A DNA stretch of 64,000 nucleotides from positions 489,711 through 553,710 of the forward strand of contig OOIN01000033.1 of assembly GCA_900323505.1 (NCBI GenBank), given 5' to 3'. Both the position numbers and the translations under genes were made by a program. This stretch comes from Ustilago trichophora. Its lineage: Eukaryota > Basidiomycota > Ustilaginomycetes > Ustilaginales > Ustilaginaceae. Below are positions 9,225-19,024 of this stretch, one piece after another (the first letter of the stretch is position 1; each line of letters begins with the position of its first letter). Below the pieces are notes generated by a model that did not search any database, was not told the DNA's origin, and worked only from the letters and a program-made list of their open reading frames with translations.

Positions 9225-11477
9225 ATGGCGGCAGGAAAGAGTTCTGGCTCATCCAAGCCATCCAGCTCCAAATCTACCAATGGTGTGGCGGCCACAGCAT
9301 CTTCCTCAACCTCTCCCTCTACCTCGACCGCATCGACTCCAGAACCTACCGCTTCGGTACCTGATCCAAAGACAGATCTGCCCGCTTACTTGCTCAAGCT
9401 GCAATCGGCGCTCCAGCCACTCACACGCAATGCAGCTGCCATCCCCACCCATGGCGATCTCGCCTTCCACCGCAGTATGGACCGCAAACTGGCCAAGAAG
9501 CTCGACTCTGAATCGGACCGGGTCTTGCAATCCATCTCACAGCTTGCAGGTTGGATCGCTTCTGATTCTCGTGCTCCCAAGCTCCCTCTCGCCAAAATAG
9601 CTACTACAACAAGCTCGACAAAGAAGAGGAAAGCCAATGTCGAGCTGGATCTGGATTCGGCGGATGTGACGACCAACGCCAGCTTTGCTTCCAACCTTGG
9701 CGAGCTTGTGGATCATCTGCTTGAGAGCGCCGACACGTGTCTCGACGAGTATACGGGCAAACTGGCGCCACGTAATCTTGCCGGCACAGTGGCGGATGAG
9801 AATACGGTCGAAGAGAAGGGAGCCAACGGAAGGTTGCAGGCGATGGCAGCGGTTCAGAATGGCAAAGCGTTGCCCAAGACGGGTAACTTGCCTTCTTGGG
9901 TGTTGAATGCTCCAATTGCACCGCCGCAGAAGAACTTTACTACCAAGGCAGACAACTCGGCAGATACGCTTTGGGAGCCCAAGCTCAAGTATGGAAAGCC
10001 CAACGCACAGGTTCCACTAGGTCACACGAATCCGCCACGACTGGGTGTCGATGGAAAGCCTCTACCGCGAGGACCGAGGAGAGGCATGTACTGTGCTGAA
10101 GGAGATCCCTTGGACAATCCCTACTATCATGAGATTTTGCATTCTGACCCACCCACACATGCTCTGTCTAAACCGGATCCCACCGCAAAGGACAACCCGC
10201 CACCGCCGCTCAACGAGAAAGATCCTTCCCTATCCACCGACGCATGTCCCTTCCAGTGGGTCTCGACCAAAGCACAGATCGAACAGCTGCGAAATCATCT
10301 CGACGAAGACCGCGTCAAGGAGATTGCGATCGATCTCGAACATCATTCCTACCGCACCTACCAGGGTATCGTTTGTCTCATGCAGCTCTCTACCCGATGG
10401 GGAGACTGGATCATCGATACACTCAGCGACGACGTTCGACAGCATGCCGAACTTCTCAATTCCTCCTTCACCAATCCCGACAAGGTCAAAGTGCTGCATG
10501 GTGCCAACCATGACGTTCTTTGGCTTCAGCGCGATTTGGGATTATATCTGGTCAATCTATTCGATACATACCACGCCACCAATGTGCTCATCTTCCCCAG
10601 TCACGGGCTCAACTATCTCATGGCGAGATATTGCAACTTTGACGCCGACAAGAGATACCAGTTGGCCGATTGGAGGATTCGCCCCTTGCCCAAGGAGATG
10701 CTTTACTACGCCCGAAGCGATACACACACGCTACTGTATATCTACGACAATCTGCGACACGAGTTGATGGAGTCTGGTGGTATGGATGCCATTCGAGAAG
10801 TTTTTACACGCAGCAAGGATGTAGCCATGTCGACTTATGCTAAAGAAGAGTGGGACAGCGAGGGAGAGACGAGGGAAGGCTGGCGCAGCGTTTGGCGTAA
10901 ATGGGGTGGGGAAGCTGCTCTCGGCACCGAAAATCGACGCGAGCTCTCACAGATGAAGAAGGAAGAACGTCTGGTAAGAGCATTGCACAAGTGGAGGGAT
11001 GGAGTTGCTAGGGAGGAGGACGAGTCTCCGAGGTACATTTTGGGTGCCAACAACCTGATGATGCTGGCGGCAAGGGCGCCAACCAAGATGGAAGGTGTTC
11101 TGGCTTGTATACCGCCCAACGCGACTGGGTTGAAGAAGAGGGTGGGAGAGTTGGCCAAGTTGATTGAGGCCGAGCTCAAGGCGTGGCAAAAGGATCAGGA
11201 GAGGATTAGCGAGGAGAAGAAGCAGAAGCTTGCCGCCGGTCTGTTGGCGAATGGAAACGGTGACGAGGAGATGGATGTTGGAGAGGCTGTGGCGCGCGAG
11301 ATTCCCGAGAAGCAGAAAGAGGCTGCAGTTGTTACACCTGCGATTTCGGCGATTAGCACCGTTGCAGGTACGGATCCAAAGGTCGATGTGTCGGTTTGGT
11401 CTGACGCCACTGCAGCTACGAGCACACCTGCAGCAGCTCCTCGATCGAGCTTGACGGTCTACTTGAAGACCATTTGA
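9225..11477 (+). CDS. RRP6: Exosome 3'-5' exoribonuclease RRP6 (EXOSC10 family)
   Basis: The product is 750 aa, the nuclear exosome-associated distributive exonuclease for rRNA, snoRNA and aberrant transcripts. A PMC2NT-like N-terminal helical region leads into a DEDDy exonuclease domain: Exo I EIAIDLEHHSYRTYQG near residue 365, Exo II in HGANHDVLWLQRDL, and Exo III YYARSDTHTLLYI carrying the Tyr of the DEDDy class. An HRDC domain (ALHKWRDGVAREEDESPRYI) starts near 585. The C-terminal tail is Lys/Glu- and Ala-rich, as usual for exosome-binding lasso regions. The ATG at 9225 follows an A-rich context. The stop codon lies inside the first unit of a tandem repeat that continues downstream. Confidence 0.93.
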   Translation: MAAGKSSGSSKPSSSKSTNGVAATASSSTSPSTSTASTPEPTASVPDPKTDLPAYLLKLQSALQPLTRNAAAIPTHGDLAFHRSMDRKLAKKLDSESDRVLQSISQLAGWIASDSRAPKLPLAKIATTTSSTKKRKANVELDLDSADVTTNASFASNLGELVDHLLESADTCLDEYTGKLAPRNLAGTVADENTVEEKGANGRLQAMAAVQNGKALPKTGNLPSWVLNAPIAPPQKNFTTKADNSADTLWEPKLKYGKPNAQVPLGHTNPPRLGVDGKPLPRGPRRGMYCAEGDPLDNPYYHEILHSDPPTHALSKPDPTAKDNPPPPLNEKDPSLSTDACPFQWVSTKAQIEQLRNHLDEDRVKEIAIDLEHHSYRTYQGIVCLMQLSTRWGDWIIDTLSDDVRQHAELLNSSFTNPDKVKVLHGANHDVLWLQRDLGLYLVNLFDTYHATNVLIFPSHGLNYLMARYCNFDADKRYQLADWRIRPLPKEMLYYARSDTHTLLYIYDNLRHELMESGGMDAIREVFTRSKDVAMSTYAKEEWDSEGETREGWRSVWRKWGGEAALGTENRRELSQMKKEERLVRALHKWRDGVAREEDESPRYILGANNLMMLAARAPTKMEGVLACIPPNATGLKKRVGELAKLIEAELKAWQKDQERISEEKKQKLAAGLLANGNGDEEMDVGEAVAREIPEKQKEAAVVTPAISAISTVAGTDPKVDVSVWSDATAATSTPAAAPRSSLTVYLKTI

Positions 11478-11770
11478 CACAGTTACTCTGAGAAAAGCTG
11501 CAACAGTACAACCTTGCACTGCTCATATCTCATGCTTGGTACCCTAGTTGATGACCATTTGACACAGTGATTCTGAGAAATGCTGCCACCATTTGTATCT
11601 CATATTGCATTGCTTGTATCTCATGTTGGACTGCTTATGTCTCAGATTTTGTCCCTTAGTTGATGACCATCTGACACTGTTGTTTGGAGAAATGCTGCCG
11701 CCATTCAATCTTGCACTGCTCATATCTCATGTTTGGTACCCTAGTTGAAGTCAGATTGACACTATTGTCC
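11468..11770 (+). repeat. Imperfect tandem repeat, units of about 85-110 bp
   Basis: Four related units begin near 11468, 11551, 11662 and 11749. Each opens with a form of CCATTTGACACAGT, followed by TCTGAGAAATGCTGC, and most contain CTCATATCTCATG and TACCCTAGTTGA. Unit 1 includes the last two codons and TGA of RRP6. Unit lengths differ by internal gaps. It marks the left edge of a degenerate island. Confidence 0.7.
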
Positions 11771-13330
11771 CATCTGTAGTGACACTCATCAGAACCTTGC
11801 ACCACTCAAACCTCATATGAGTATTGATCTTTCCAATAGTCAATGGAGATTCTTCTGAGCTTGGTCCATTGGCCATTTTGTCCTTTGCCCTTGAGAGTCT
11901 CCGGCATGCCCAATCTGCCAATACAGTGCTTGGGCCTCCAACACCAAATGTGTATTTGTGTTATTATATATTATCACATTGTCACAATTTGGCTCAGTTG
12001 TGTGTCAGTGGGCTAATCTTTCAACTCAACCACCACAGCCACCATTATCTTTGCCACCATCATCATCCATCTCAAGCTCATCTCTTTTGCACATTTGCCC
12101 ATCATGGACCTTGATCAATCTCAGGATTCACCCCCTCAGATCAGCATGGCGCTACGTCTTGCTCATCCGTCACATCCATTGGCCATGCTTTGTTATCTTG
12201 AGGTCATGGTCTTCATCAAGATGGCAGATGATGTCACAGATATGCCTAGGAGGCCTCTGGCAAGCAGGGCATGCAGGAATATGGCAAATATGGAACAGCT
12301 TCCCTTGCAGAGGGACCTGCCTGATCTTGTTTGCCCATTGAAATCATGGGTGTAATGCTTGTGTTTGCATGAAGCAAAGATGAGCATGTCAATCAATGCC
12401 AAGGGCAGCTGGGAATCCACCATCACAGAGAAGAGAGTTTTGAAGTAGTACATGATTGGCTTAAATCTGAAGAGTTGCTTGCAAGCTCCCAGCTGTGGCC
12501 GTAAAGGGCATGGATGGTTGAGCGTTGTGTGAGAGCAAGGCAGAATGTGCAGGAGACCTAACAAATGACAGGTAAGGGAGAGTGCAGAAACAAGATGCAT
12601 TCAATGCAGGACAAGAGGGACAGGCGAGGCAGGTATGTCAAAGAAAACACTGCCATTCGGCAAGTGTTGATGTTAAGCTCCCAGGGTCTGGAGACCTGAG
12701 GGTAGAAACAGCTGAGGCTGGAATGTTGGAATATACGGTCACCTGCTGTGTGAAGATATTGGTCCAAACAACGCTTACAGATGTTGGTAATGAGAACACT
12801 ATGCACACACTGACTGTCCCTTCCAGATGTTGGTAGGGAATCACCAACGCATCCATTACGCAGGTTCCCACACAACTCGGATCTCAGATGCGGCTCTCAT
12901 TTTGACAACTTGGGTTTCCTGGATGATGCATGCCTATGCCATGCAATGCTCAATCTTTACAGATGTCTTTTAGAAGTTGTTACTGATGGGATGTCACTCC
13001 CGATGGATGTCCCTATGGACAGGTGTTTACACCAAGGACCTCAGATCTCACAGTACAATCATCTTGATTGTCCGCCCACACTCTTTACATTCATACAGCA
13101 AACCTTACCATTGAGAATAGATTGTAGCTATAGGCTTGGAGACTTTGTCTCCACAGTTGACTGTACATCACCACTATATGCCTGCTACATGTTTGGCAGG
13201 CATTACCATTCATCTTCACCAACCATAACAATGTATGATAGCTCTGCAAATATATATAGAGACGTCTTGACAGAGTACTTGACATCTTCTACTTAATCAA
13301 TTCTTTACCTATTTTCCCATATCACTAACT
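11771..13330. other. CpG-depleted degenerate sequence, no supported gene
   Basis: Between 11478 and about 12145 I count only about two CpG dinucleotides by eye, against many in the flanking genes, with abundant TG and CA. Open frames of 85-128 codons (for example 12910-13296 plus) have no recognisable domain. It looks like old inactivated repeat DNA. An antisense fragment of the dispersed repeat (12425-12545) is embedded in it. Confidence 0.5.
12425..12545 (-). repeat. Dispersed repeat copy D (partial, inverted)
   Basis: Read on the minus strand, it contains ACGGCCACAGCTGGGAGCTT, matching copy B (ACGGCCACGGCTGGGAGCTC), preceded by a CTCACACAACGCTC-type segment and followed by a TTCTCTGTGATGG end also present in copy B. 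It is truncated at its 5' side and more decayed than copies A-C. Confidence 0.6.
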
Positions 13331-13399
13331 ACTGCAGAGTGCTTGGTTGCGAGCGCTAGCTTCACTGGAGCGTGTGGCACGCGGCTGCTCACGTGATCA

Positions 13400-13690
13400 C
13401 CCAGCAAGCCGCACGAGAGTTGCAACTGGAGCGCGTGCGCTCAGTCAAATCTCTGCACTCTCGTCAACACAGCCTGCTATCCTACCATCATCATCACTCA
13501 TGCCAATCGTCGTGCGATCAGGCTTTTTCTTTTTTCACCCGCCCTCCCTTCTCCCTTCTTTGTCGCTTCCTCCTTCCTTTGTATACACGATCTCATGCAC
13601 CCTCCACTCTGCTCACAGGCAACGCTCGACCGCCCGTGGCCCTTACGGCGGGAGCTCGCGAGCGACTCTCACAAGTAAGGCAATCATATC
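13400..13690 (+). repeat. Dispersed repeat copy A
   Basis: It shares with copies B and C an ordered series of blocks: GCGCTCAGTCAA, CACTCTCGTC, a T/C-rich middle with TTCACCCGCC, GATCTCATGCACCCTCCACT, CTCGACC, CCCTTACGGCGGGAGCTCGC and GAGCGACTC...GGCAATC. No coding capacity is recognised. The ends are uncertain by tens of bases. Confidence 0.65.
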
Positions 13691-14739
13691 TATTCTTCTC
13701 TCCTTATTTGTCTCCATGGATGATGATGATGATGGTGAACAGCTGGCGTACCAAGTGACGGTGAATCTGCATTAACTTGACTTTGTTTCATTTGGATTGT
13801 TAAGTACTTTATCTACATTGCAGCCCCTCTGTGTCCCTGCTGCCTGTCAACTCAACTGTCCACCCCGGGCTACAGATTGTATCTGGACTGATATAATAAC
13901 TGATTCAGCTCTACAAGCCAATCCACCTGTTGTGAGGCCTTTAGCAAACTAGCTACTTGCTCCTGCGTCTTTGACAAGTTACAGACTGATATACCTGGCT
14001 GTCTGCCACCTGCAGTAGCTCCTTGGCGACATCAACTTCCAATTGCATGTGCATTCTTGATAAGCCAAATCAACATTGGCGGGCAACAAGTTGATTGATC
14101 CGTACTCATTGACAGTAGGACTGACAAATGGAGGATGCCAGACACCATCTGTGATGGCAAACAACATCTGGAGGGAGACAAGAGGCGCGGCTGCAGGTCA
14201 GGCCAGCACGGGGAAACTAGTGTCAATGGCCCAAGCGCTGCAAGCCACGCTGGTCGGACAAACTCAATTGGTGCAGTGACGGCGGCCTGTATATATATGC
14301 TACACATTCCCTAGCACAAGGGATGAGCGGGGCTCATCCACTCTACTTATCTCACTTGTTATCTAACCGTCTTTACTAGTCATTGCAATAGCAGTGCTTT
14401 GCGATATACACTCCACCATGCCTCTCTGAATCTGGAGAGTCAACTTCTGTGAGTTGTCAGCACCTCAACTGACACTGCGACACCTACATTGCAGCCGGCA
14501 CCTACACCAGGGACCTGGAACCTCCACCAGGCCGTATACACAGTCGTGCTAGCCTGTCCCGACACTAAGAACACTCATGACTGTGCAGCGGAGCTAGCAT
14601 AACTGATTAACCTCAGGCAACTTGTCTGCCATGCCGTACTACCTCTGTACAGAGTGTTCACAGGGCTCAGTCAACTTTGAAGTTCCAATCTATCGATCTC
14701 TTGATCTCAGCAACCGCCGTCTTGAGCTCAATTTCACCT
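13691..14739. other. Island sequence between repeat A and the transposase remnant
   Basis: No gene is supported. Frames are short and interrupted. Composition resembles the flanking repeat-derived DNA. A GATG run lies near 13717-13735. Confidence 0.4.
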
Positions 14740-16113
14740 CGAGGATTTGGCTAAGCAAATTTGCAAAGTCAGGCACACAACCCCTGACACATTCCAGGGT
14801 AGCAAGGTTGACCAACAGCATCTTGACATGATGCTTCAATATGTTGCTGATCAACCAGCAGCCACCATCCTGGAGATCAAAGCTCATGTTCAGGAACAGT
14901 CTGGTCTCACTTTGTTGGTCACCATGGTCCAGAACTGTCTGCGTGACCGGCTTCACCTCACCCTGAAGCAGGTACAGGTTGAGCATGATTGACACAACAG
15001 CCTGGAAACTATTGCTGCTTGGCAATCCTGGGCACAGGCACTCAGAGCAAATGGACAGCACCTTGAGAATGCTGTCTTTGTGGATGAAGCTGGCTTCCAC
15101 TTGCAGCAAACCTGCAATGTTGGCCACGCTCCTTGCTGGTGAACATGCCACACAATGTGGCCAACCATACAACTGTGGCCCTAATCTCTTGCTCCTTGTT
15201 GCCGTTGACCATCATGGTGTGCAAGCCAGCCACGTCAAGACTGGTGCTTGGAATGCCAGTACCTTGCTTGATTTCCTTCAGACACAGGTCTTTCCAGCCT
15301 TGGAGTAGCGGATATAATTTGCTTGTTTCAATGCGTTGTGTTGGCCGAGTGTCTCAGCCACACAGAAAAATTCGGCTTTCGGCATAACACGTGTGCACGC
15401 GCTCAGTCAAGTGCGCACACTCGTCACGCTCTCTCTTTGCTTCTCTTCCCTCTCTTCTCCATCATCATTATAACACTGGCCTCACAAGGCAGTGTTTTTC
15501 TTTACACCCGCCATGCCCGTCCCTTTCTTGTTTCAGAATTTTCTCCTCTTTTGTTATTAGATCTCACGCACACTCCGCCCCGCTTTCATGCAACATTTGA
15601 CCACCTGTGCCCTGTACGGCCACGGCTGGGAGCTCGCAAGCGACTCCTAGTAGTTAGGCAATCTAATGTTATCTTCAATTCACCTTTCTGTGATGGCTTG
15701 TAACTTGGCTGCACCTTGCATTGATTGAAGGCCAACACCGCACTCTCCTGCTTGACAATGTTGGCTTTCACCACAGCAAGACTGTTGTTACAGCCATCAC
15801 AGCTGCTGGACACCAACCACTCTTCCTCCTGCCATATACACTGTGGTTCAACATTGCTGAACAGGTGTTTGGCAAGATCAAACCATATGTTGGCCGCCAG
15901 GAGCTTCAAGAGGCTAATGACATCAGGGCGGTCATTGATCAACAGCTCAGCACCATCACACCAGACATGTGTGTTGGTTGGATCTGTGAATGCAATTGCT
16001 CGATGATGGTTGCAGAGGCTGGCCATCCGCTTGGTCCAGACCATGATGCAATGGCTGCTCTGCAGCGTCATGGTCTTCTCCCCAATCCCAATGCCATTGA
16101 TCCGTCACTGTAG
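14740..16113 (+). pseudogene. Tc1/mariner-type (DDE) transposase remnant, split by an insertion
   Basis: Pieces in several frames line up with a Tc1/IS630-mariner transposase. A second HTH-like region is at 14810-14960 (QHLDMMLQYVADQPAATILEI), the first catalytic block is FVDEAGFH near 15080, and a core strand (LLLLVAVDHHGV) is near 15190. The second catalytic block LLLDNVGFHHSKTV is near 15750, and the third region (PYTLWFNIAEQVFGKIK) is near 15835-15885, ending at TAG 16111-16113. In-frame TGAs (14990, 15141), frame changes, and a ~415-bp insertion (about 15306-15720, repeat copy B) show that it is dead. The N-terminal HTH domain is missing here; a related one sits in the 16151-17004 element. 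Confidence 0.75.
15320..15700 (+). repeat. Dispersed repeat copy B, inserted in the transposase remnant
   Basis: It is the most complete copy. In order it contains AAAAATTCGGCTTTCGG, GCGCTCAGTCAAG, CACTCGTCACGCTCTCTC, AGGCAGTGTTTTTCTTTACA, CCCGTCCCTTTCTTGTTTCA, GATCTCACGCACACTCCG, CATGCAACATTTGACC and ACGGCCACGGCTGGGAGCTC. It separates the two halves of the transposase reading frame, so it inserted after the transposon was in place. Confidence 0.7.
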
Positions 16114-16150
16114 CTACTTTATGTCAATGATGATGATTACGATGACATTA

Positions 16151-16295
16151 TTCCTTTCAGCGCATCAAATCGTGACGGTCCGTGATCACATCATGATCTC
16201 TGCTGATGTTATCGTGATCGAGGATGGAGACACCACGACTCGATTCGTGATGCTTGCAAATGTTATCGAATGCTCTCAATTGATGTCATCGTGAC
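16151..16295 (+). repeat. Left terminal inverted repeat
   Basis: It pairs with 16860-17004 in inverted orientation. Outer end TTCCTTTCAGCGCATC, preceded by TA. Confidence 0.85.
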
Positions 16296-16452
16296 ACTCC
16301 TAGTTTTCGTAAGCAGTGATCGTGACTCAGCCAATGCACGGTCCTCCTCCTCCTCCTCCTCCTCCTCATCAGCCGTCAGCATCAGCTGCTTGTCATTTGC
16401 TCCTTTCTTCACTACCACAACCATCACCAACACCGCCACCAACACCAACACC

Positions 16453-16869
16453 ATGCCACCAAAGAAGAAGAAGAACGTTGTCCCAGACCCGATCCGAGCA
16501 AAGATTGTGGACTTCGTGCTCCACAAGGGCCAGACAAAGGCAGAGGTATCCAAGCGCTACGACTATGCATACAGCACCGTGGACAGCATTGTCCGGAAGT
16601 ATGAGCAGACTGGTGAGACGTTGGCGCAGAGGAAGAAAGGTGGTGCTTTCTGTGGAAGCAAGGTCGGCGAAGACCATCTCATCATGATGCTGCTGCTGCT
16701 CTCTCTCGTCACAATCTCATGCCCAATATCAATACCAATGTTCTTGACCCGGCCATCGTCTAGTTCTTGTACCTACTTGCACTTGCAATGTCATCTTGTC
16801 ATCTTTCTGCCATGGTATCAGCATCACAGGCAGAGTCACGGGCAGAGTCACGAAGTGTGGTCACGATGA
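16453..16869 (+). pseudogene. N-terminal fragment of Tc1/mariner transposase
   Basis: The frame from ATG 16453 begins MPPKKKKNVVPDPIR, a basic stretch, followed by a homeodomain-like HTH (KAEVSKRYDYAYSTVDSIVR) and KYEQTGETLAQRKKGG, the usual lead into the second HTH. After GSKVGEDHLIMML the sequence stops resembling a transposase and runs into low-complexity Ser/Leu, entering the right inverted repeat. The corresponding continuation (KVDQQHLDMMLQ) survives in the neighbouring remnant at 14740-16113, so both derive from one family. No catalytic core is present. Confidence 0.65.
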
Positions 16870-17004
16870 CATCAATTGAGAGCATTCGATAACATTTGCA
16901 AGCATCACGAATCAAAGTGCAGCGTCTCCATCCTCGATCACGATAACACCAGCAGAGATCATGATGTGATCACGGACCGTCACGATTTGATGCGCCGAAA
17001 GGAA
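16860..17004 (-). repeat. Right terminal inverted repeat
   Basis: Inverted copy of 16151-16295. Its outer end GCGCCGAAAGGAA is followed by TA. Confidence 0.85.
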
Positions 17005-17329
17005 TAAGCAGAGGTTACGATTACATGCACATATGCATTACGAAGCGCAAATTGAGCATTACGAAGCGCAGTCACTCATCACAATCAATTGTCACGATCA
17101 CACAAACGCGGATCATGATCAATCCTTGCACCATTACGATGACATCCGGTAAAAGGAATAGATCAGCATCATTAGGAAAAGCGATTGTCATTTCGTCAAG
17201 AGTCAATGTGAAAGGAGAAGAAAAAAAGGTCCATGATGCGCTCGAGTCAATCGAGGTAGCAATTGTCATCGGCGAGCAAGCGTCATATGTTTACAGTCAG
17301 AAATCATCATCGTCGTCAACATGCGCAAT
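17005..17329. other. Spacer between the transposon and the GH17 gene
   Basis: It contains a direct repeat of GCATTACGAAGCGCA (near 17035 and 17055). A second GATGACAT...AAAGGAATA motif near 17138-17160 resembles the transposon edge and its flank, possibly a trace of another element end. No gene is seen. Confidence 0.4.
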
Positions 17330-19024
17330 TCAAGGAGCGACGCAGTCAGGAATGACCAGACCGTCCTTCAACTTTTTGTTGGCGTCAAAGAGACCCCAAT
17401 GCGCTTCCACTCCACCGTAGAGCACGTCCTTCCAAGGCTCGTCAAAGGCTTCAAAGATAAAGCTTGGCTGGAGAGCCTTTTCGGTAAAGTTACTGTTGCT
17501 CTGGCAGACAAAGGTGCTGAGGAAAGTGTTGAGCTCGCTGATGCCGGCTGTAGCAGCTTGGTAGCTAGCCAGACGAGTTTCGTTTGCTCCTGTGGGCCAT
17601 CCTGCTTCGGCGACGTACAGCGTGGGCTTATTGGGTGCCAGAAGCGCTGTGGAAGGTTCGTTGTTGTTGGTGTACTCGTAAACCCATCCTGCGGCTTGGT
17701 CGACAGGGAGACCACCGAACCAAGGATGGACGTTGGCCATGACGTAGTCGGCACCGGTTGCTAGCTGGGTGGAGATCATGCTGCCTGCGTCTGCCGTGCC
17801 GATGGGGATACGTTTGCCCAGATTGGGGAGGGCGTGAATGGTCTCGTTGACAGAAGCAATGCGTGCGAGCAAAGTGGCAACCGAACCGCCGTTGAGAAGA
17901 TACTCGTTTCCGACAGTGATACCGGCAATGTGATCGGTACCGTATTGCTTGACTGCATCAACGACGTTGTCGACCTGACGTTGAAACGTCACTGCGTTGT
18001 CATCTACCCATACAGCGAGGAAGACTTGCATGTCGACCTTGGTCTGCTTGATAGCTTCGAGCACCAGCTGGGATGTAGAGCAGTCGGAACCGTAGAGACG
18101 GACACGGCTGGTAAGCTGAGAGATGAGCTGAATGTCTTCGGTTACATTTGCCTGTGTTGCGCCGCATTCTGGATACTGAGCATGGAAAGGGGTGTAGCAC
18201 AATCCGTACATGGACTTGTGCAGACGAGGGTCCTTGGTGAACTTGCTTGGGTCATTCTTATCGGAAGCTACAACACCTGCGGTTGCCTTTCCTCCCTTGT
18301 TACCGTTGGATCCGCTGGATGACTGGGGCCCATCGACAATCGTAGCATTGGTATTGTTGCGAGTGGCGAAGAAAATGATGATTGCGCAGACGATGGCAGT
18401 GGTCACGGAGCCACCTGCGATCATCCACCACTTCTGCTTGGGACTGAAACGAGGCTGCTTGGGGGGAACAAAGTCGTACACGTTGCCCTGGGCGGAGAGG
18501 GCTGCTTCCTTGCGGGTGATGTAGCGATCACGGGCTTGAGCAAGAGAGGTACGAGCGCCTTCGTGCTGGTCGTAAAGTCCCCATGCGTCGGTGGAGCCGC
18601 GATGAGAGTAGAAGGATTCCTCATCGTCTTCAAAGGGAGGTTTGCTGTAGAGCGAATTGCGCGATTCGAACGAGGGCATGTATGCGTTCGATCCCAACGA
18701 TTCAGGTGCAGAGGGAAGCGAGGGGAGGTAGGGAGACTGGTGCAGGTAGCCAGAGGGGGCAGAGTGAAGCTCTTGCATCTCGTCATGGTGTCGAGGTGGA
18801 GAGAGCGGCGTGGGGGCGAGAAGGGGCGAGGATGGGTAGGGAGAAGCAGAGTGAGCCGTGGAGAGGCGATGAGGAGCAGGAACACCGGTCTCGTCCCAAT
18901 AGTCGACAGTGTCGACGTCTACTCCACCCTCTGCAGAGCCATGGTGGTGCGAGGAGGACGAGGCGGAGGAGCGAGCATTTTGACGGCCGGCGTCGTACGA
19001 GGATGGGTTGTAGCGTGCGGCCAT
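17330..19024 (-). CDS. Membrane-anchored GH17 endo-1,3-beta-glucanase
   Basis: The product is a 564-aa type II membrane protein. A long Ser/Pro-rich cytosolic N-terminus (residues 1-198) leads to one transmembrane helix (about 199-220, WWMIAGGSVTTAIVCAII), a short linker, and an extracellular GH17 domain from about 268 (MYGLCYTPFHAQYPECG). The acid/base Glu is Glu374 in GITVGNE and the nucleophile Glu473 in YVAEAGWPTG. GH17 enzymes hydrolyse or remodel beta-1,3-glucan of the fungal wall; the anchored layout resembles fungal btgC-like glucanases. The frame extends six codons upstream to TTG, so the ATG at 19024 is used. It is the first intact gene after the transposon island. Confidence 0.9.
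   Translation of the reverse strand: MAARYNPSSYDAGRQNARSSASSSSHHHGSAEGGVDVDTVDYWDETGVPAPHRLSTAHSASPYPSSPLLAPTPLSPPRHHDEMQELHSAPSGYLHQSPYLPSLPSAPESLGSNAYMPSFESRNSLYSKPPFEDDEESFYSHRGSTDAWGLYDQHEGARTSLAQARDRYITRKEAALSAQGNVYDFVPPKQPRFSPKQKWWMIAGGSVTTAIVCAIIIFFATRNNTNATIVDGPQSSSGSNGNKGGKATAGVVASDKNDPSKFTKDPRLHKSMYGLCYTPFHAQYPECGATQANVTEDIQLISQLTSRVRLYGSDCSTSQLVLEAIKQTKVDMQVFLAVWVDDNAVTFQRQVDNVVDAVKQYGTDHIAGITVGNEYLLNGGSVATLLARIASVNETIHALPNLGKRIPIGTADAGSMISTQLATGADYVMANVHPWFGGLPVDQAAGWVYEYTNNNEPSTALLAPNKPTLYVAEAGWPTGANETRLASYQAATAGISELNTFLSTFVCQSNSNFTEKALQPSFIFEAFDEPWKDVLYGGVEAHWGLFDANKKLKDGLVIPDCVAP

Larger units (their letters stand above)
16151..17004 (+). mobile_element. Short Tc1/mariner-type element with 145-bp terminal inverted repeats
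   Basis: The left arm 16151-16295 and right arm 16860-17004 are near-perfect inverted copies (about 10-12 mismatches, mostly around 16231-16241), both opening TTCCTTTC(A/G)GCGCATCAAA. The element is flanked on both sides by TA (16149-16150 and 17005-17006), the target duplication typical of Tc1/mariner elements. The 564-bp interior encodes only the N-terminal HTH part of a transposase. It is therefore an internally deleted, non-autonomous derivative that would need a full transposase elsewhere. Confidence 0.85.

Noticed and set aside
12910..13296. 128-codon plus-strand frame in the CpG-poor island
   Set aside because: No homology-like blocks, lies in decayed repeat DNA, and low CpG lengthens chance open frames.
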